Shown here one piece after another: positions 21,631-34,204 of a stretch of 64,000 bases of DNA. Under the pieces are notes generated by a model, which saw only the letters and a program-made list of their open reading frames with translations, had not been told where the DNA came from and did not search any database. The stretch's first letter is position 1. Each line of letters opens with the position of its first letter. The stretch covers positions 12,807,001 to 12,871,000 of the forward strand of contig OY540817.1 in NCBI GenBank assembly GCA_961205875.1, written 5' to 3'. The position numbers were made by a program, and so were the translations under genes. Origin of the DNA: Sialis fuliginosa (taxonomy: Eukaryota; Arthropoda; Insecta; Megaloptera; Sialidae).

Positions 21631-21949
21631 GCTGTTGTAAACAGAAGTTTCTTCTGATAATTATCTGAATATATAAAATAGAGTTGATGTCGGAAAATTT
21701 CCAAATCAGATAGAATGATGGTCTTTGGTGTAGTTTTGCATATAACGAAAATTTAAAATTGTGACCAAGATAAATAACTTACAAATTTATAAATCAATCT
21801 GTTAATGTGTTTTTTATTATTAGGTATTAAGAAAGGCACACTTAACAAAGATATTTGGTAAATCGAAGCATCTAAATAATAGATAAATAATTATTTTTTT
21901 TGCAATAATCATTTTGTTGCAATACAATTAAAAACTATTAAGCCAGTAA

Positions 21950-22060
21950 GGTTTCACTTCAACCCTAGTCAACCAATTTTCTGTTAACATGGCCGTCTTA
22001 TCCTGCCGCCATGATCGGCTTAGGACTAATTAATGCCGATCGACATTAGGTATGTGTTAA
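21950..22060. other. Small GC-richer patch
   Basis: About 110 bp (aacatggccgtcttatcctg, gccgccatgatcggctt, aatgccgatcgacatt) stands out from A/T-rich flanks. It carries an imperfect 'gccgatcgac' palindrome. Function unknown. Confidence 0.25.
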
Positions 22061-23890
22061 ATAAATAAATATATTAAAAAACATCTGCCAAGTAAATTAA
22101 ATGTTTCACATAACTCATGATGTTAGATGCACAAAAAAATAACTAGCAATTAAAATTTTCATTTATATATCGGTCAAAAAAGTTGATTATTTTTTAAACT
22201 ATAATACCGCGGTTAGAGTGCAAACATACAGAAACAGATCCTTTAGTATCAATATAGTATTAAAGATGCCACGACACACCAAAAACAATAAAACGTTCTA
22301 AGATCTGAAATTTTTCAATAATGTAAAAGTATTGAATTGTATCGATGTATTCTTATTTTATTTAAATTTCTTGAAAAAAAAATCAATAAATCAATTCGTA
22401 AATAAATCAAACCAATTTTATTTGTGTTCAAAGAACGTGCGTTTCTATTTTGAAACACGGAACTAAAGAGGTTAAAATAAACAAAATCATGCTGCGGATT
22501 ATAATAGCAGTCAATATAAAATAAATAAATAATTTTCCCACAGTCATAAAGGCACTTGAACATTAGAGAAATGAAATCCAGTAGTGAATAAATACAGTAG
22601 TGCCACACAAATAAAAAGAAACCATTGCATCACATCATCGTACCAACAAAAGCACAATAAACAAAAATATACTTTTGTACGGATCGTGACAAAGCCGGCA
22701 AAAAAAAATTCAATAAGATAATAATTTCAAGAAGACTTGTGTTGAAAGGCGTTTAATTAGAATTAAATTCTAATTCACAGTAATTAAATACTTGCGATTT
22801 GTGTAGCACAAAAAATAATAATAAATATAAACAGGATGAGCCTTATACCATAATCATTTGTTATATATTTTTAAATCAAGAACTTCATTTAAAATTTTGA
22901 TACAAAAATATTTCGAATGTTGAAAATCTAATATATTTCACAATACATTTAAAAAAAATCTATTGAACCATTTAAAAATGTTTTCAAATAATCACAACTG
23001 TTTGATTTGCGAAAGAAAGACGTCCATACAGATGTGGTGGTAATATCCAAATCTTACAAAACATTCTTTCATAGAAATTACAAAAACATTGTTGACAATT
23101 TTCTCATATTTATTATAAAGTTTATTTCAAACTGAAACTGTTTAAAAACATATTATTGTAATATTATTTTATTATGTTTTATGTTTTATTAATGTTATTA
23201 CATAACATTTGGCAGAGGGAGGGGGGTCAAAGCTTATGGTCTACATAGCTTACGTGGGGGAAGGTGTGTCCAAAAATTCTAGAAAAATCGTTACGTGGTT
23301 GATGGACGTTCCCTTAAAACAATTGCAAATAATACAACTTGATTCAACTTTTTAATTTAAAATTATTTTCAATCAACAGAAACCAAAGGTTACCAAGAAG
23401 TTCAAACATGAATGAAGCTGTTAAAACGCTAAACATATTACGGCTCGTCCTGTATTTGAAGTATTTAAACCGCGCTTTGAATACGAAATGAAATAGGTCG
23501 TCGTTCATTTAATAGACAGTTTTGCTGTGTGAGTGCTATTTAATGATTTGATTTGAAATAAGTTTTGATTGATAGAGAAGATTTAGTTGCCGCCTTTTGT
23601 CGATATACATACTTGCATGTGTTTGTGTGTTTGCGTGTGTGTGTGTGTACATCTGCTACATTTTACACGCCTCGAAACATCAGTTTCAACTGAGTCATTT
23701 ATTTTAATAATTGAGTACTAAAACTTTGTTCTTTTTCGATAAGAAGTTCTGAAAATGTTTCATAGATAGTGTGATACAGCAGTAGTATTGTGACATTGCC
23801 CTTCTCTAGTGTTTTATTAAATTGTTACCCGCAGGAGTGCTGTGGGGGATACGTGAATAAATTTTAGCAAAGATTTTTTTATTATATTAT
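22061..23890. other. AT-rich gene-free stretch
   Basis: Features inside are a G-rich segment at 23215-23320 (gagggaggggggtcaaag) that resembles the 'gagggggtcc' segment near 43650 and is probably a repeat remnant, and a TG microsatellite at about 23618-23648. The 97-codon minus frame at 22315-22608 has AT-driven composition and is not supported. Confidence 0.4.
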
Positions 23891-23897
23891 ATATTAT

Positions 23898-23990
23898 GCA
23901 GGGTGAGTCATATCAGGTGAAACAGTTGATCGAAAAAAATATTTCAAGCAAAAAATTTCATATGAACATGTGTCCAGAAAATTTTTATCT
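23898..23990 (+). repeat. Interspersed repeat family F, copy 1
   Basis: 'gcagggtgagtcatatcagg', 'acagttgatcgaaaaaaata' and 'caagcaaaaaatttcatatg' match the reverse complement of 46255-46345. The 'acagggtgagtc' start is common at ends of insect interspersed repeats. Family not determined. Confidence 0.65.
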
Positions 23991-24339
23991 GGAGAACCTA
24001 TTGTGATACAGTAATTAAATTACACAAAATAAATTTATAGTCTTGTTCTAGTATTAAAAATAAGAAAAAAGTAAATATTTCTATTAATTTGAGTCCTGAT
24101 AGACCTATAGCCAGTTGTATTACTGCAAAATGTATTTTAATAATTTGACTAAAAATCAAAATTAAAATGTGCCAAATTTCATGTATATTTGGTTAGCTTT
24201 TCATACATATAAAATTTCCCTTGAGGTATATGAGGCACACTTATTTTAAGTCGCTGATTGTACTTATCTCGCATGCGTCAAGGTTATGATATGTACGATT
24301 TCATTCGCTACATCTGTGAGTATGTTGTTATTTATATTT

Positions 24340-24412
24340 AATACCTAACAGATAGCGTTAGCTGGAAGCTAATTTGCATTCACACTCCAACAAATTCCTT
24401 ACAATACCGGGC
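24340..24412 (+). repeat. Diverged repeat with a conserved 15-mer, copy 1
   Basis: 'cagatagcgttagct' (24349-24363) and 'ataccgggcataaatt' also occur inverted at 30717-30765, with looser similarity between them. Too short and diverged to classify. Confidence 0.45.
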
Positions 24413-25124
24413 ATAAATTACGTAAATTGTCAATACAAACATATTATTATTTATAATAAAACATAAACTGATTATAAATAAAATAAAGAATCATTTTTAA
24501 ATTACCAATATCCACAAAAACTTAATTTGAATTAATGATGTTATTTGACAAATAACACATAAACATCAAACAATATTTATTAGTGTTAAAAAAAATGTCA
24601 AATCAATGAAGATAATTAAAGAAAACAATTAAAATCATTTCCATTCATGTTATTGTATAATAACAGTATTAACTGCACATTGTTTAGCAATTTAATTCAA
24701 AATAGTTTTTTTTTCTCAAAGAGGTACATAAATCATTGTAAATTGTTTATTTCCATTTATCTATTTACTAATTAAACACAGTAATTACCATCCTAGCAAG
24801 GCCGCTATTAAAGTATTAATTAATGATTACAAAGAACTCCGTGTCTTCAACGAAACATTTTTGTGGGTGCTGATAGTGGGTTGATTAAGCAACCGATTCA
24901 TTATTTTTGGAAAACAGAAGTTGTAAAAAAAGTTGTTAAAGAATTTAATTTGAAAAAAGTATTAGAACTAAATGAAAATTATTCAATAAATACAATATTG
25001 AATATTTAAATTCATCAATTAAATATGTATACATATTTAATAATTTTTTGGGTACTCGTACTTGTTTTTTAGTACTTTATCTAACTGGAATAGGTACTTA
25101 AAAAATATTTAAAAATATTAACTG

Positions 25125-25830
25125 AGACACTGGTAGAAAAGTTAAGTTAGGTCGAGAAGATTTGAGATCGTTTTAGAATGAGACAAAAAAATTGTTTTCC
25201 GATTTCAAAACTAAATAAAATTTTTACAATCACTGTCATAATTACACTCATAGTATGAGGTAGAGCGATACACAAACTAGTGCTAATTGCACGTTTTGAT
25301 TGTCAGCAAATCCGTTTCATAATTGCCGCGTGAACGCACCAGTCTCTGACTTACCGACACCGGGCTACCGTTCAATTAATGGTCATTCTGCTTATATCTC
25401 CTTATTTAACAATCATTATTAGCTGCCATTGTGTGTGACATTCCAGATATCAAACCGTGTATTTTTGTTTGTATCATACATGCACGTGTACCTACCTATA
25501 CTATTAAAAATAAAAACAATTATTAAACAAATTCGTATTTTTGCGCACATATTTAATTACGGTACATATGGAAATAATGTTACTTCAGATACATTTATTT
25601 CATCTTATTTTTCTGAAAGCACAAGCATACATTATTTTTGATCTAGATGATGCTGAAATCGAATCTGTTGTCCAAATTGCTCAATCACAGATTTTTTTTT
25701 AAATATCTTAAAAACAACACGTGTTACGTGAGAAATTTATAAAATCTTTTTTATTGATAATTATTTGTTCTATAAAAAAAACTTTTATAGTAAAATATTC
25801 CCTTACGAAGATATATCTCGTTAAAAAATT
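25125..25830 (+). repeat. Repeat family C, copy 3, split by about 470 bp
   Basis: 25125-25225 matches the front part of family C (gagatcgttttagaatgaga, 'gttttccgatttcaaaa') and 25700-25830 matches the back part ('cgtgttacgtgagaaa'-type). The intervening 25230-25690 has a GC-richer patch at 25250-25440 (ataattgccgcgtgaacgca, ccgacaccgggctaccg) unlike family C. The gap may be an insertion, or two independent fragments may have landed near each other. Confidence 0.45.
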
Positions 25831-26072
25831 TTTTATAAAAATGAAAAGATTAACCAATGGTAGTTTATTAGAATACTTTATTGGTATGTAGAGTTGCATG
25901 CAGAAGTGGTCGACCAGTTTTCATTCAAATTCGCTTATCAGAAATTTAGTAGGCTCCCTCCGTTTGATTATTGTAATATTTAAATCATTTCTCCATATAT
26001 CAAACAAGAGCAGATATTTGGAAATTCGTTTTCTAGATAAAGAAGACTTTTCGTTTATAATACTCATCCTAT

Positions 26073-26275
26073 ACATAGAGCATGGACCGCTCATCTGACT
26101 CGGAAACAGAGCCGTTTCAAAAGAAAAAGATAGAAAATGGTTTGGGATGTACTATTACATTCTTCTTAGAAAAAGAGCTAGATATATATCCCAAACGCCA
26201 CCGTATCTCTCTCACTGTTTTGAAGAAATGTTACACAATAATGTTAATACAGAATATGCGGTCCATGCTCTATGT
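26073..26275. mobile_element. MITE with perfect 18-bp terminal inverted repeats
   Basis: 'acatagagcatggaccgc' (26073-26090) is exactly mirrored by 'gcggtccatgctctatgt' (26258-26275). The 203-bp element is non-coding; two overlapping plus-strand frames across it are chance. The superfamily is undetermined (no clear target duplication, TA possible). Confidence 0.8.
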
Positions 26276-29063
26276 CTACGGTATGAAATATATAATTATA
26301 TAAAATTAATTAATGAAATTGACGTATATTTATATTTTTATTTAAAATAATGTAACTATATAAGCTCCGCCGTATAAAAAGATAACCAATGATGTTTGTC
26401 TTAATATTTTTTAATCTGTTGCAAGTGACTGACTTTTAAATAGAGTGACAGACTACTTCTGAAGCCCATAGTACCTACCAATACTTACAATGTTCAGACT
26501 TATAAGAAATTTTATAACTTTAGTCAACTTATAGAACTACTTGAAAATCAAACAAATCAAAATTTAAAAAATATAGTTAATCGTTTCGACAAATAGAACT
26601 ATCCAAATTCTAGTTCTAAACATGAATCACTTCGTCTGGTATAAATTGCCATATTAACATTACGAATACTATTAAAAATGTTACACAAATTTTAACAAAA
26701 CAAAAACAAAACATCTTTGACGTCATTAGAATCCGCGTAGGTGCGCAGACGGAAAGATAGACACCTGTTGAGCCACCAGGAGCATAAAGAGAGAGAGGGT
26801 GCGAGGATGAAACAAATGATTCACGAATTAGCCTCAAGGTCGTGCGATTTGTTGCATAGCCGATTGTTATCTAGTTACAGGTGACTCGATGTAGAGTTTA
26901 TTATGTTTTACTTCTAATTATTATTTTTATAGATTAATGACATATAGGAAAACTACATTGTATGATATATTATTGATTACATTTACGAAGAAATGTATTC
27001 TAGAATTATGTTGAATCTACCTTTTTACTCTGTAGTATTTCTTTATATATATTTCTTGCACATTTACCAAGGATTGATACTAAAATCATTTATCATATGC
27101 ATATATTAAGTTCAGAGTTTTGATACATCCTGTACAAAGAATACAATTTTGTAAATGTTTGATGTAATATCGCAATAATAGAACATATGTTGTAATTAGA
27201 AAATTACAAGGTGTTGAAAATAACACAATTTTCTTACAAAAATGGTCATAACTATCCATATCCAGAAGAATAAATGCTTTTAGGTTATAAATTTAAAAAA
27301 AAAAACTTTGATTTGTAACACACTTATGGGACATCCTATATAAATGTAAATATTTTTTAAATGTGCTGCTTGTCTATCCTGACGACTTTTGTATTTAAAG
27401 TTTTCTTCCACTTGTTATAATAAATGAAATATTGAACTTTGACACAGTCTTGGGATATCCTGTATATACAAAAATTCTTATTTCGCTGAACTATTGATTT
27501 GTTACACATTTCTAACATATCATTTTCGAAGATGCGTACTATTACCAAAACTTTTAAATTTTTTATTTAATTTCAAGCTTCGTTTTCTTTTTCTTTTTTT
27601 AGCACAGTTAACATCTTAAAACAGTTGAATGGTCTTGAACTGTTGCATGTATTCTACGTCGGAGAAAACGAATTTATTTTCAATTGTATTGTAACTTACG
27701 TACACATTTTAATTAAATGAACACTATGATGTCACAGCAATACAAGATAACAGTGTAAGTGACAGTTGATGCATATAACATGATGGGAGAAATTCTAGAA
27801 TAATTCACAGCGTACAACATGTTGCAAAATGTTATGACCTTCATAGTTCACATGAATAAATGCACTCTATGAACTAAATGTTAAACAATAAGAATTATCT
27901 TATTTTATAAACAATTTTTATTTTATAAACAATAAAATGATTCTTCTTTGGGGACAGTTAGTTTGCTAATTCTTTTAGGGAAGGAATTTATATTATTACT
28001 CTTCATTTTGTTACTTTTTAGTAGAATTTCAAATGGAATAAACTCGTTAAGTTATATCTATATTTTATATTTCTGATTAAGTACATAATAATTATAATAT
28101 GAAATGAAGTCACTATATCAAAATATTTCTATGTGCAAAGTGATTGCAAGTACAAATAATTGTAAAGGCCAAAATATGTAATGTTTATTATTTACTGTCA
28201 AGTTGAAAGTACTTAGAGATCAACAGACAATACTGTTGAAAATTACAGAAATAATTATACATCAGGATGGCCTCGAATATATTGCTGTTTCTGTTGCTAT
28301 AATATAGAGTTATTGCTTCAGAGATTAGTTATTGTTTGGAATTAGAATGAGAACTGATTGTGAGTTAAATATTTTATAATATTACAATTAAATACATAAC
28401 CTTTAAATATTAACCTTAAATTGTTACCTCCTCTATGATGTTTGAATATTTGTTTATAAATTGAATTAGGTACATTTGCTGATTGCAATATGACTATGGC
28501 TTAATACTTCATGGACAAGACTTAAATTTATTGTTTGGTTCTCTTCATTAATAAAAAAACAATGTTTTCTGTGAGAAATCATAAAAAATCGGAATTTCAT
28601 TGCATTTTCAAAATATTTAAAACTATATTTTTATGTGTATCTTAATTTTATAAATTATGGAAGTTTATGACATCATATATAAATACTTCAATGATTTTTT
28701 CTGTAGTTATTGATTAATCTAGATTAAAAGCTGAAATATTTTGCTATTATTAATAGTTAATTTTTTACAACTATTATGACATGTTTTATCTGCAATAATG
28801 TAGAGGCATTCTCCATATTATTTGGCAACCATTTGTGGTGGGAATAAACCGTATACTACGGTGCGTATAATCTCTGTATAATTGAAACGTCAAAAATATT
28901 TACGAAAAGTCTTTGTCAAAATTAATTATGCACGTGCAAATTCGAAAGTGGCGCTTATCAAACAGACACGTAATTATATAAATTTAAAAAAATCTGGAAT
29001 AGTTTCTGAAAAGCAAAACTTTAAGTGAGGAAATACAATTTAATTAAATAGAAACAAACACTA
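26276..29063. other. AT-rich gene-free stretch
   Basis: Contains a GC-richer patch at 26710-26880 with a gagagagaggg (GAGA-type) run. Several 'gggacatcctatata'-type words near 27125, 27325 and 27455 are typical of degenerate interspersed-repeat tails. There is another mild GC patch at 28840-28980. The 73-codon minus frame 26616-26837 and the 63-codon one at 27357-27548 are not supported as genes. Confidence 0.4.
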
Positions 29064-29285
29064 TACCGTAAAATTCGCTAAGTTTGTGCCACTGCTGATT
29101 TCGGACCAGAAGATCTTTTTAGCGAAACTGGTTGTTATGATAAAGTTTCCAAAAAATACGTACAATGGTTAAACAAAAACTCAAAAAGTGACACAAAATT
29201 TTTTTTTTTGAATCTATGGTCACGGAAAGTCAGGGAATTTTATTTCCAAAAACCAGTGGACACCCTGTTGGCGCCTTTTACGGTA
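29064..29285. mobile_element. TA-flanked MITE (Tc1/mariner-like)
   Basis: 'taccgtaaaattcgc' at the left and 'ggcgccttttacggta' at the right form imperfect inverted ends with TA at both borders. Inner parts also pair ('tgtgccactg' with 'cagtggacac'). About 222 bp, non-coding. Confidence 0.6.
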
Positions 29286-29794
29286 CTCTAAGCTATTTTT
29301 GATCGAAATAACAACCAAAACAATACTAACCTCACCATCAAACATAATATTATATAATATAATTGTTCATATATTGATAAATAAAAATATCAACCACTGC
29401 TGTCAATTATATCAGACAACCTCCCATAAAAAAACCCATACATAAACTCTCATAAACAATGATTCAAATAATAATTGTTCCAATAATTATAGCTTCTATG
29501 ATGGAGCAAATGTGTTGGCTATTACAGATATTTCACATGCATACATCAAAAGGCCTTACACAAACACCATGTTCTCATTCTAATCGAGCTGTTGAGACCT
29601 GTTACTTTAATACAAGTCCAGCCCTGACAGCTTAATTGATAGGTGAGTGTGTTGAGCTAAAGAAGAGCTGAGTGAATTATTGGATTAATTTATGTACAAT
29701 GTGTTCCATAAATATGTATCCCTGATTTCATTATTCGATTTTTTTCCAAAATTTTAACTAGTTCTGACTTCGAACTAATGAAATAAAATTATAT

Positions 29795-30025
29795 AAAGTA
29801 CTGGCACCAGTTATGGCCGCTATAAGAACAAAGTTGACGGGCTCTTTTTTGTAATTCTCATGAACTCATGTTACTAATAAAACAAGTAACTCTTTATTTA
29901 ATCAATTTAATCACCAAAGTCCGCAAATATAGTTTGTTTTTTAAATCATAGCCTTTTATTTTGTTCAAGAATCGTCAAATTTGAAACAATGTAAAGCAGT
30001 TGCTATGATAATATAATAATTGCTA
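29795..30025 (-). repeat. Interspersed repeat family A, copy 3 (inverted)
   Basis: The reverse complement matches the end of copy 2 ('ttatagcggccataactggt', 'tttgcggactttggt') and the middle of copies 1 and 2 ('aaacaatgtaaagcagttgc' in plus-strand reading). It lacks the 95-bp block present in copy 2. Confidence 0.8.
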
Positions 30026-31077
30026 TTTTATTCTTTATTAAAGTTGAAAACAAAATACTGTTGATTAATTTAAAATTTATCAGTTAGTTTCGAGGCGGCA
30101 TTTCTACAACTAAAGGTTACTACAACATTTCTAATTGTCCCCATGTTAAATTTCTTATGTCTTAATCAACTTGGAATACACTGTATATAAAATTCTATAA
30201 AAAATAGTTTCCAAATCAATATAAAAAGTAATACACAATTTTCAAATATGTTTTCATTATTTTGCACCACCCTGTAACATTTTACATATGGTGCCGTTGA
30301 TTGCTTATGTTAGCATTAATTTATCGCATGTCTTTGTGCGAAATAATATAAAATACATGTATATGTATCGACAAGTTGATTAATTGTATTTTATATTCGA
30401 ATCCAATTAATTATGATGAATTAATTAAAATAACATCGGTCTTCTTTGGACTGGATTGACGAAGAAATGGAACATTTCTAGGACATAAAAAAATAAACTT
30501 TTACTGCACATATGGCGAGCAAATAGATTTCAAAAGAACATTATTTATTTTATTATAGCAATCTAAACTAGATTCTAGATACTATTATTCTGTTCCTCTA
30601 GATTCTACATAGAGCTGTGATTTTACATCTCAGCACAATAGTTAGTAATTAATAATATGAATGATTCAACAAAAAACTGAAATAGTTTTGGATCACATCC
30701 CCATTCTTATGTCCGGTATTATAAAGAATTTGCAAAAGCTAAGCTAACGCTATCTGCGGGGTATTAATTAAATATAAATGACAGTTCTAATAAATAGGTT
30801 GATTAATGTGAATGACCTTTCCGTCTAAAAGCAGTGAAATGTGTACCTCATAAAATGTATAGAATTTCTATTATTTTTCATTTATTACCACTGCTTTAAA
30901 ATCCTGAACAATTTGACATCACACAGATAGCATTAGATTAGGTTTTGCTCTAGAGAAAATTATTTGTAATACTTATTTGTATTACTAGATCGTTGAAGGG
31001 AGTAAGCCAATAATTTTTTTTCGTTTTCTATTCGGGGTTACATTGATATAAATCAGATTTATTATGTCACTTTGATT
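30026..31077. other. AT-rich gene-free stretch
   Basis: Holds the second copy of the conserved 15-mer (agctaacgctatctg, 30742-30756). Otherwise nothing recognisable. Confidence 0.4.
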
Positions 31078-31405
31078 TTGCTTCTTCGCAATATCGAAGA
31101 TACGTGAAGCTTTGTGGTCGTTTTAAAATGAGACAGAAAAATTGTTCTCCGATTTCAAAATTTTAAATTAATCTTTCCGTTTCACGTCAAGATAAACACT
31201 TCCATATCTGCCTATTTGTCTGTGTGTCTGTCATACGCATAACTCATGAACCATTGAACCGATATTAATGAAACTTGGCTGTATGGTTGAGTCTGGCTTC
31301 AGGACGGTCTCATTTCAAAATCATCAAAATGGTATGTAAACGGGAAGGATGACATCCCAAAATAGATATTTTTCAAGATATCTCAAGAACGATACATGTT
31401 ACGTA
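31078..31405 (+). repeat. Interspersed repeat family C, copy 2
   Basis: Matches 3750-4095 through 'gaagatacgtgaagctttg', 'ctttccgtttcacgtcaag', a short tctg tract, 'gcataactcatgaacca' and 'accgatattaatgaaact'. The microsatellite is much shorter here than in copy 1. Confidence 0.75.
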
Positions 31406-31789
31406 AAACTTTTGTTGTAAAGTATTCTTTTACATGATTAACCTCAATTTGCTTTAAAAATCGTATTTGTTTTTTTAAATTGATATTTACTTTGACAAAT
31501 TAAATGTTATTTGGACGTTTACATAAAAGATTTAAATTGAAACTGTCAAAAAATTTCTTAAAAATTATATATTTTTACCCCAATTTTTTATACTAAAAAA
31601 AATATTTTTTATTCTAATAAGTTAATCGTTTCTGTTTCTGAAAAACCCACATGTAACAAAAATTTATAAATCCCAATATCAAATACCTAAAAATGTATTT
31701 ACAATAAAAATGTAAAGTCAGCAAAACAAATTCCAAGCAAACTGATCCGATATACATACAAAAAGAATATAAAAATTAATCAATCTTAC

Positions 31790-31839
31790 CTATGATCCCT
31801 ATGAATACTTCCGGTATACAGGAGACAGATAAAGGGCAC
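31790..31839 (-). CDS. Possible 50-nt micro-exon
   Basis: On the minus strand 'acattagattttag' precedes and 'catag' plus GTAAGATT follows a 50-nt block open in two frames (one reads VPFICLLYTGSIHRDH). The donor is strong and the acceptor moderate. Too short to judge coding; listed because the splice signals are good. Confidence 0.18.
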
Positions 31840-32369
31840 CTAAAATCTAATGTTAATGATGTAATGTGACGATCATGGAGATCGTGGAGGCTTTGCTTTT
31901 TGAATAAATAAACCGTTTTGTCAGGGTAACCGCATTGTTATGTTGGCAGCACTGATATCATTTGTCATTCGGTATTTGGTAACGACACGGACGCTTGCAA
32001 ATCATCCTGTTTAATAAGTACAGATCACTTTATTGTGAGTTTTAATAATTCAAAATAAATTGTTAATATTGATATTCCTGAAAAGGGTTTAAAAAAACAG
32101 ATGTCTCATATTATACTCTTATTTTTTTAACTGTACATTTTTTTTAAATAAAATATAATTCATTTTTGATTTATCGATATAAATGCTTTCTTCTTCTTTT
32201 TTACTGCATTGAAATTTTACGTAGAACATATAAAACGGTAGTCGTTCATTTCTAAAAAAGTTATTTAGTTTTACTAGTTTTTAAAATGTCTTATTATAAA
32301 GGAATCCCAGGAAAAATGTAATTAAGATTATTTTGTCTTCTTTTTGAGTTTATTTACGGCTTCATACAA
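31840..32369. other. Gene-free stretch
   Basis: A GC-richer part at 31855-32000 (gatcatggagatcgtgg, gtaaccgcattgttatg) is followed by A/T-rich DNA. No frame supported. Confidence 0.35.
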
Positions 32370-33025
32370 GATGAAATGAGATAAAGCTTAGGTATGTCTC
32401 GTCTCGTCTTGGATTTTATAACCGTAAGTCTCGTTTCTTACATTCTCGATTTCGTGTGAATTTTCATTTCTTACAAAAACAAATTATGTTGTATTATACA
32501 TTTTTTTAACTTAAATATATGATAATATATAATAAATATATTGTTTACAATGTACAGGGCCGGCATCAGTCTAGATTTCGGTATGTTGTACTAGACACGC
32601 GAAAAATTTATGTGTGTCGAATTACCCCCGCCTTATCTAAGAATTAATTGTTGTAAGTACTTCGAAATAATTGAATCAGATTTTATAAATAAAAAGCTTA
32701 TTTGAATTTTCATTTGTATAACTGCATTTATTGATAATTTTTAATGCTCCAAAAGCCGTATTTAAAAAATAAACTCTCCAATTCCCCTCCTCCCCAGACC
32801 GCACTTTTTTACTCGGCCCTAGAAATTTATCTGTTTTACCGGCCCTGACAATGTATCTTATATTCATCAAGGAACCTAGAAACATTTTTTATTACTAATA
32901 TTGGTAATCTCTTAAAACCGAGACTCTACAAGGCTTGTAAATAAAGTCTCTATATTATATCGTCAAAATTTAACGGTTTCGTCTCACCGAAATTTAAAAC
33001 ATACTCGTCTCGTCGTAAAGCCCTA
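32370..33025. repeat. Repeat family D ('tctcgtctcg'), interrupted by a hAT MITE
   Basis: 'gtctcgtctcgtcttgg' at about 32397 and 'ctcgtctcgtcgtaaag' at about 33006 frame a diverged repeat whose relatives lie at 36030-36150, 47940-48085 and 57215-57365, each with gacgaga or ctcgtc words and a 'aaaaccgaga'-type motif. The MITE at 32555-32847 sits inside it, so it is younger. Confidence 0.45.
32555..32847. mobile_element. hAT-like MITE with perfect 8-bp target duplication
   Basis: 'cagggccgg' at the left mirrors 'ccggccctg' at the right. Both sides carry 'acaatgta' (32547-32554 and 32848-32855), an exact 8-bp duplication, as expected for the hAT superfamily. The 293-bp body has no transposase. 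The 69-codon minus frame overlapping it (32676-32885) runs through the right end and is incidental. The intact duplication suggests fairly recent insertion. Confidence 0.9.
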
Positions 33026-33743
33026 AGTTTATTAAATATATTATTAAAAATGTATCTCTAACCTAATAAACCAAATTATCAAAAACTTTGTCATTAAAAA
33101 TTATTCTGGGCGAGTACAGTTATCGCGATTTCAATGTTATAAAAAATAAAATAACTTTATATTTAATTTTACATGTGTATATATAACAAAAAAATTATTT
33201 AAATAATTACATCACAAAAAGAAAACGGCCACAGCAGAAATAAATAAATAATCCGACCAACAATAAGTCTGAGTTAATCTCATTAACATATAAGAGTGAA
33301 TTTAATCTTCATTCAACGAAATTTTATTTGTTCTTTTTTTTGCACAAGTCATGTCGTTAGCCCCCTTCTGTTTTGGTGTCATCTCTAAACGTCTGCTCAA
33401 CCTCTCTTTCTCAGCGGTCTCTGCTTTCCTTTTAAAGTATATTCATTCGTTAGACCAGGATAATTAATCATAGGACTTATACCGTAAGTCAGTAGCGACT
33501 CGAAAAAGGAATATTATATTTTCTACTTAAATTGAATAAGTTTTGTACATAAGTCGTATCTTTTTGATAATAATATATTAATAGTTATGAGAACTGTATA
33601 AACTTTATCGACAGCAGTATGTTTTATTGCCACGATTTTTATTATTATTAAATATAATTTAATTCTTCTTGAATATGATATTTCTGATTTCTGACTAATG
33701 CATAGTTAGATTGCAGTTTATATTTTAGAGCTCTTTCGCAATC
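33026..33743. other. AT-rich gene-free stretch
   Basis: A pyrimidine-rich segment at 33355-33440 (aacctctctttctcagcgg) could serve as an acceptor, and 'accgtaagtcag' at about 33481 as a donor, but all three frames between are closed, so a coding exon is excluded. A non-coding exon (33417-33480) is possible. Confidence 0.3.
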
Positions 33744-33864
33744 TTATGCCTTGTTTACACCAATTTTTGGACAAAATTGCAACAAAACTTATACAATTTT
33801 AAAAACTAGTTATTTTAAAAACACCGTCTCTCTGTTTTGTCTATTTGGTGTAAACACGGCATAA
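33744..33864. mobile_element. Short MITE, about 120 bp
   Basis: 'ttatgccttgtttacaccaa' and 'ttggtgtaaacacggcataa' are inverted ends with two mismatches. The AT-rich centre is non-coding. A three-base TTA/TAA border is seen but not as a direct duplication. Confidence 0.7.
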
Positions 33865-34204
33865 TATTAATTGAAATTTCTGCAAAAATTCCAAAGAGAT
33901 ATAAATTTTAATTACAATTATTAATATTTCCATCAGCACAAAACATATTTATTGGGTATATTTTATCATTTGCCAAAATTTTCTAAACCAAAAAAATAAA
34001 CGGTAAATATTTTGGACACCTTTTAAAATATAATTCCTATCAAACTTCCAAACAAAATCATTCAAAGAGACAAAAATTATAATATATTTTATAAAAATCC
34101 TTGTATCACAACATAAACTTTACACATGAAAAATCATCAATACCGTTTATCAAAAATGTGTTTGCATATGTGTGTTTGTATCATTTATGTGGTTTACATG
34201 ACAA

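Noticed and set aside
32676..32885. 69-codon minus frame GPSKKVRSGEEGNW as a gene
   Set aside because: It crosses the right end of the hAT MITE and its target duplication.
33417..33480. Coding exon between ctttctcag and gtaagtcag
   Set aside because: All three frames are closed; at best a non-coding exon.
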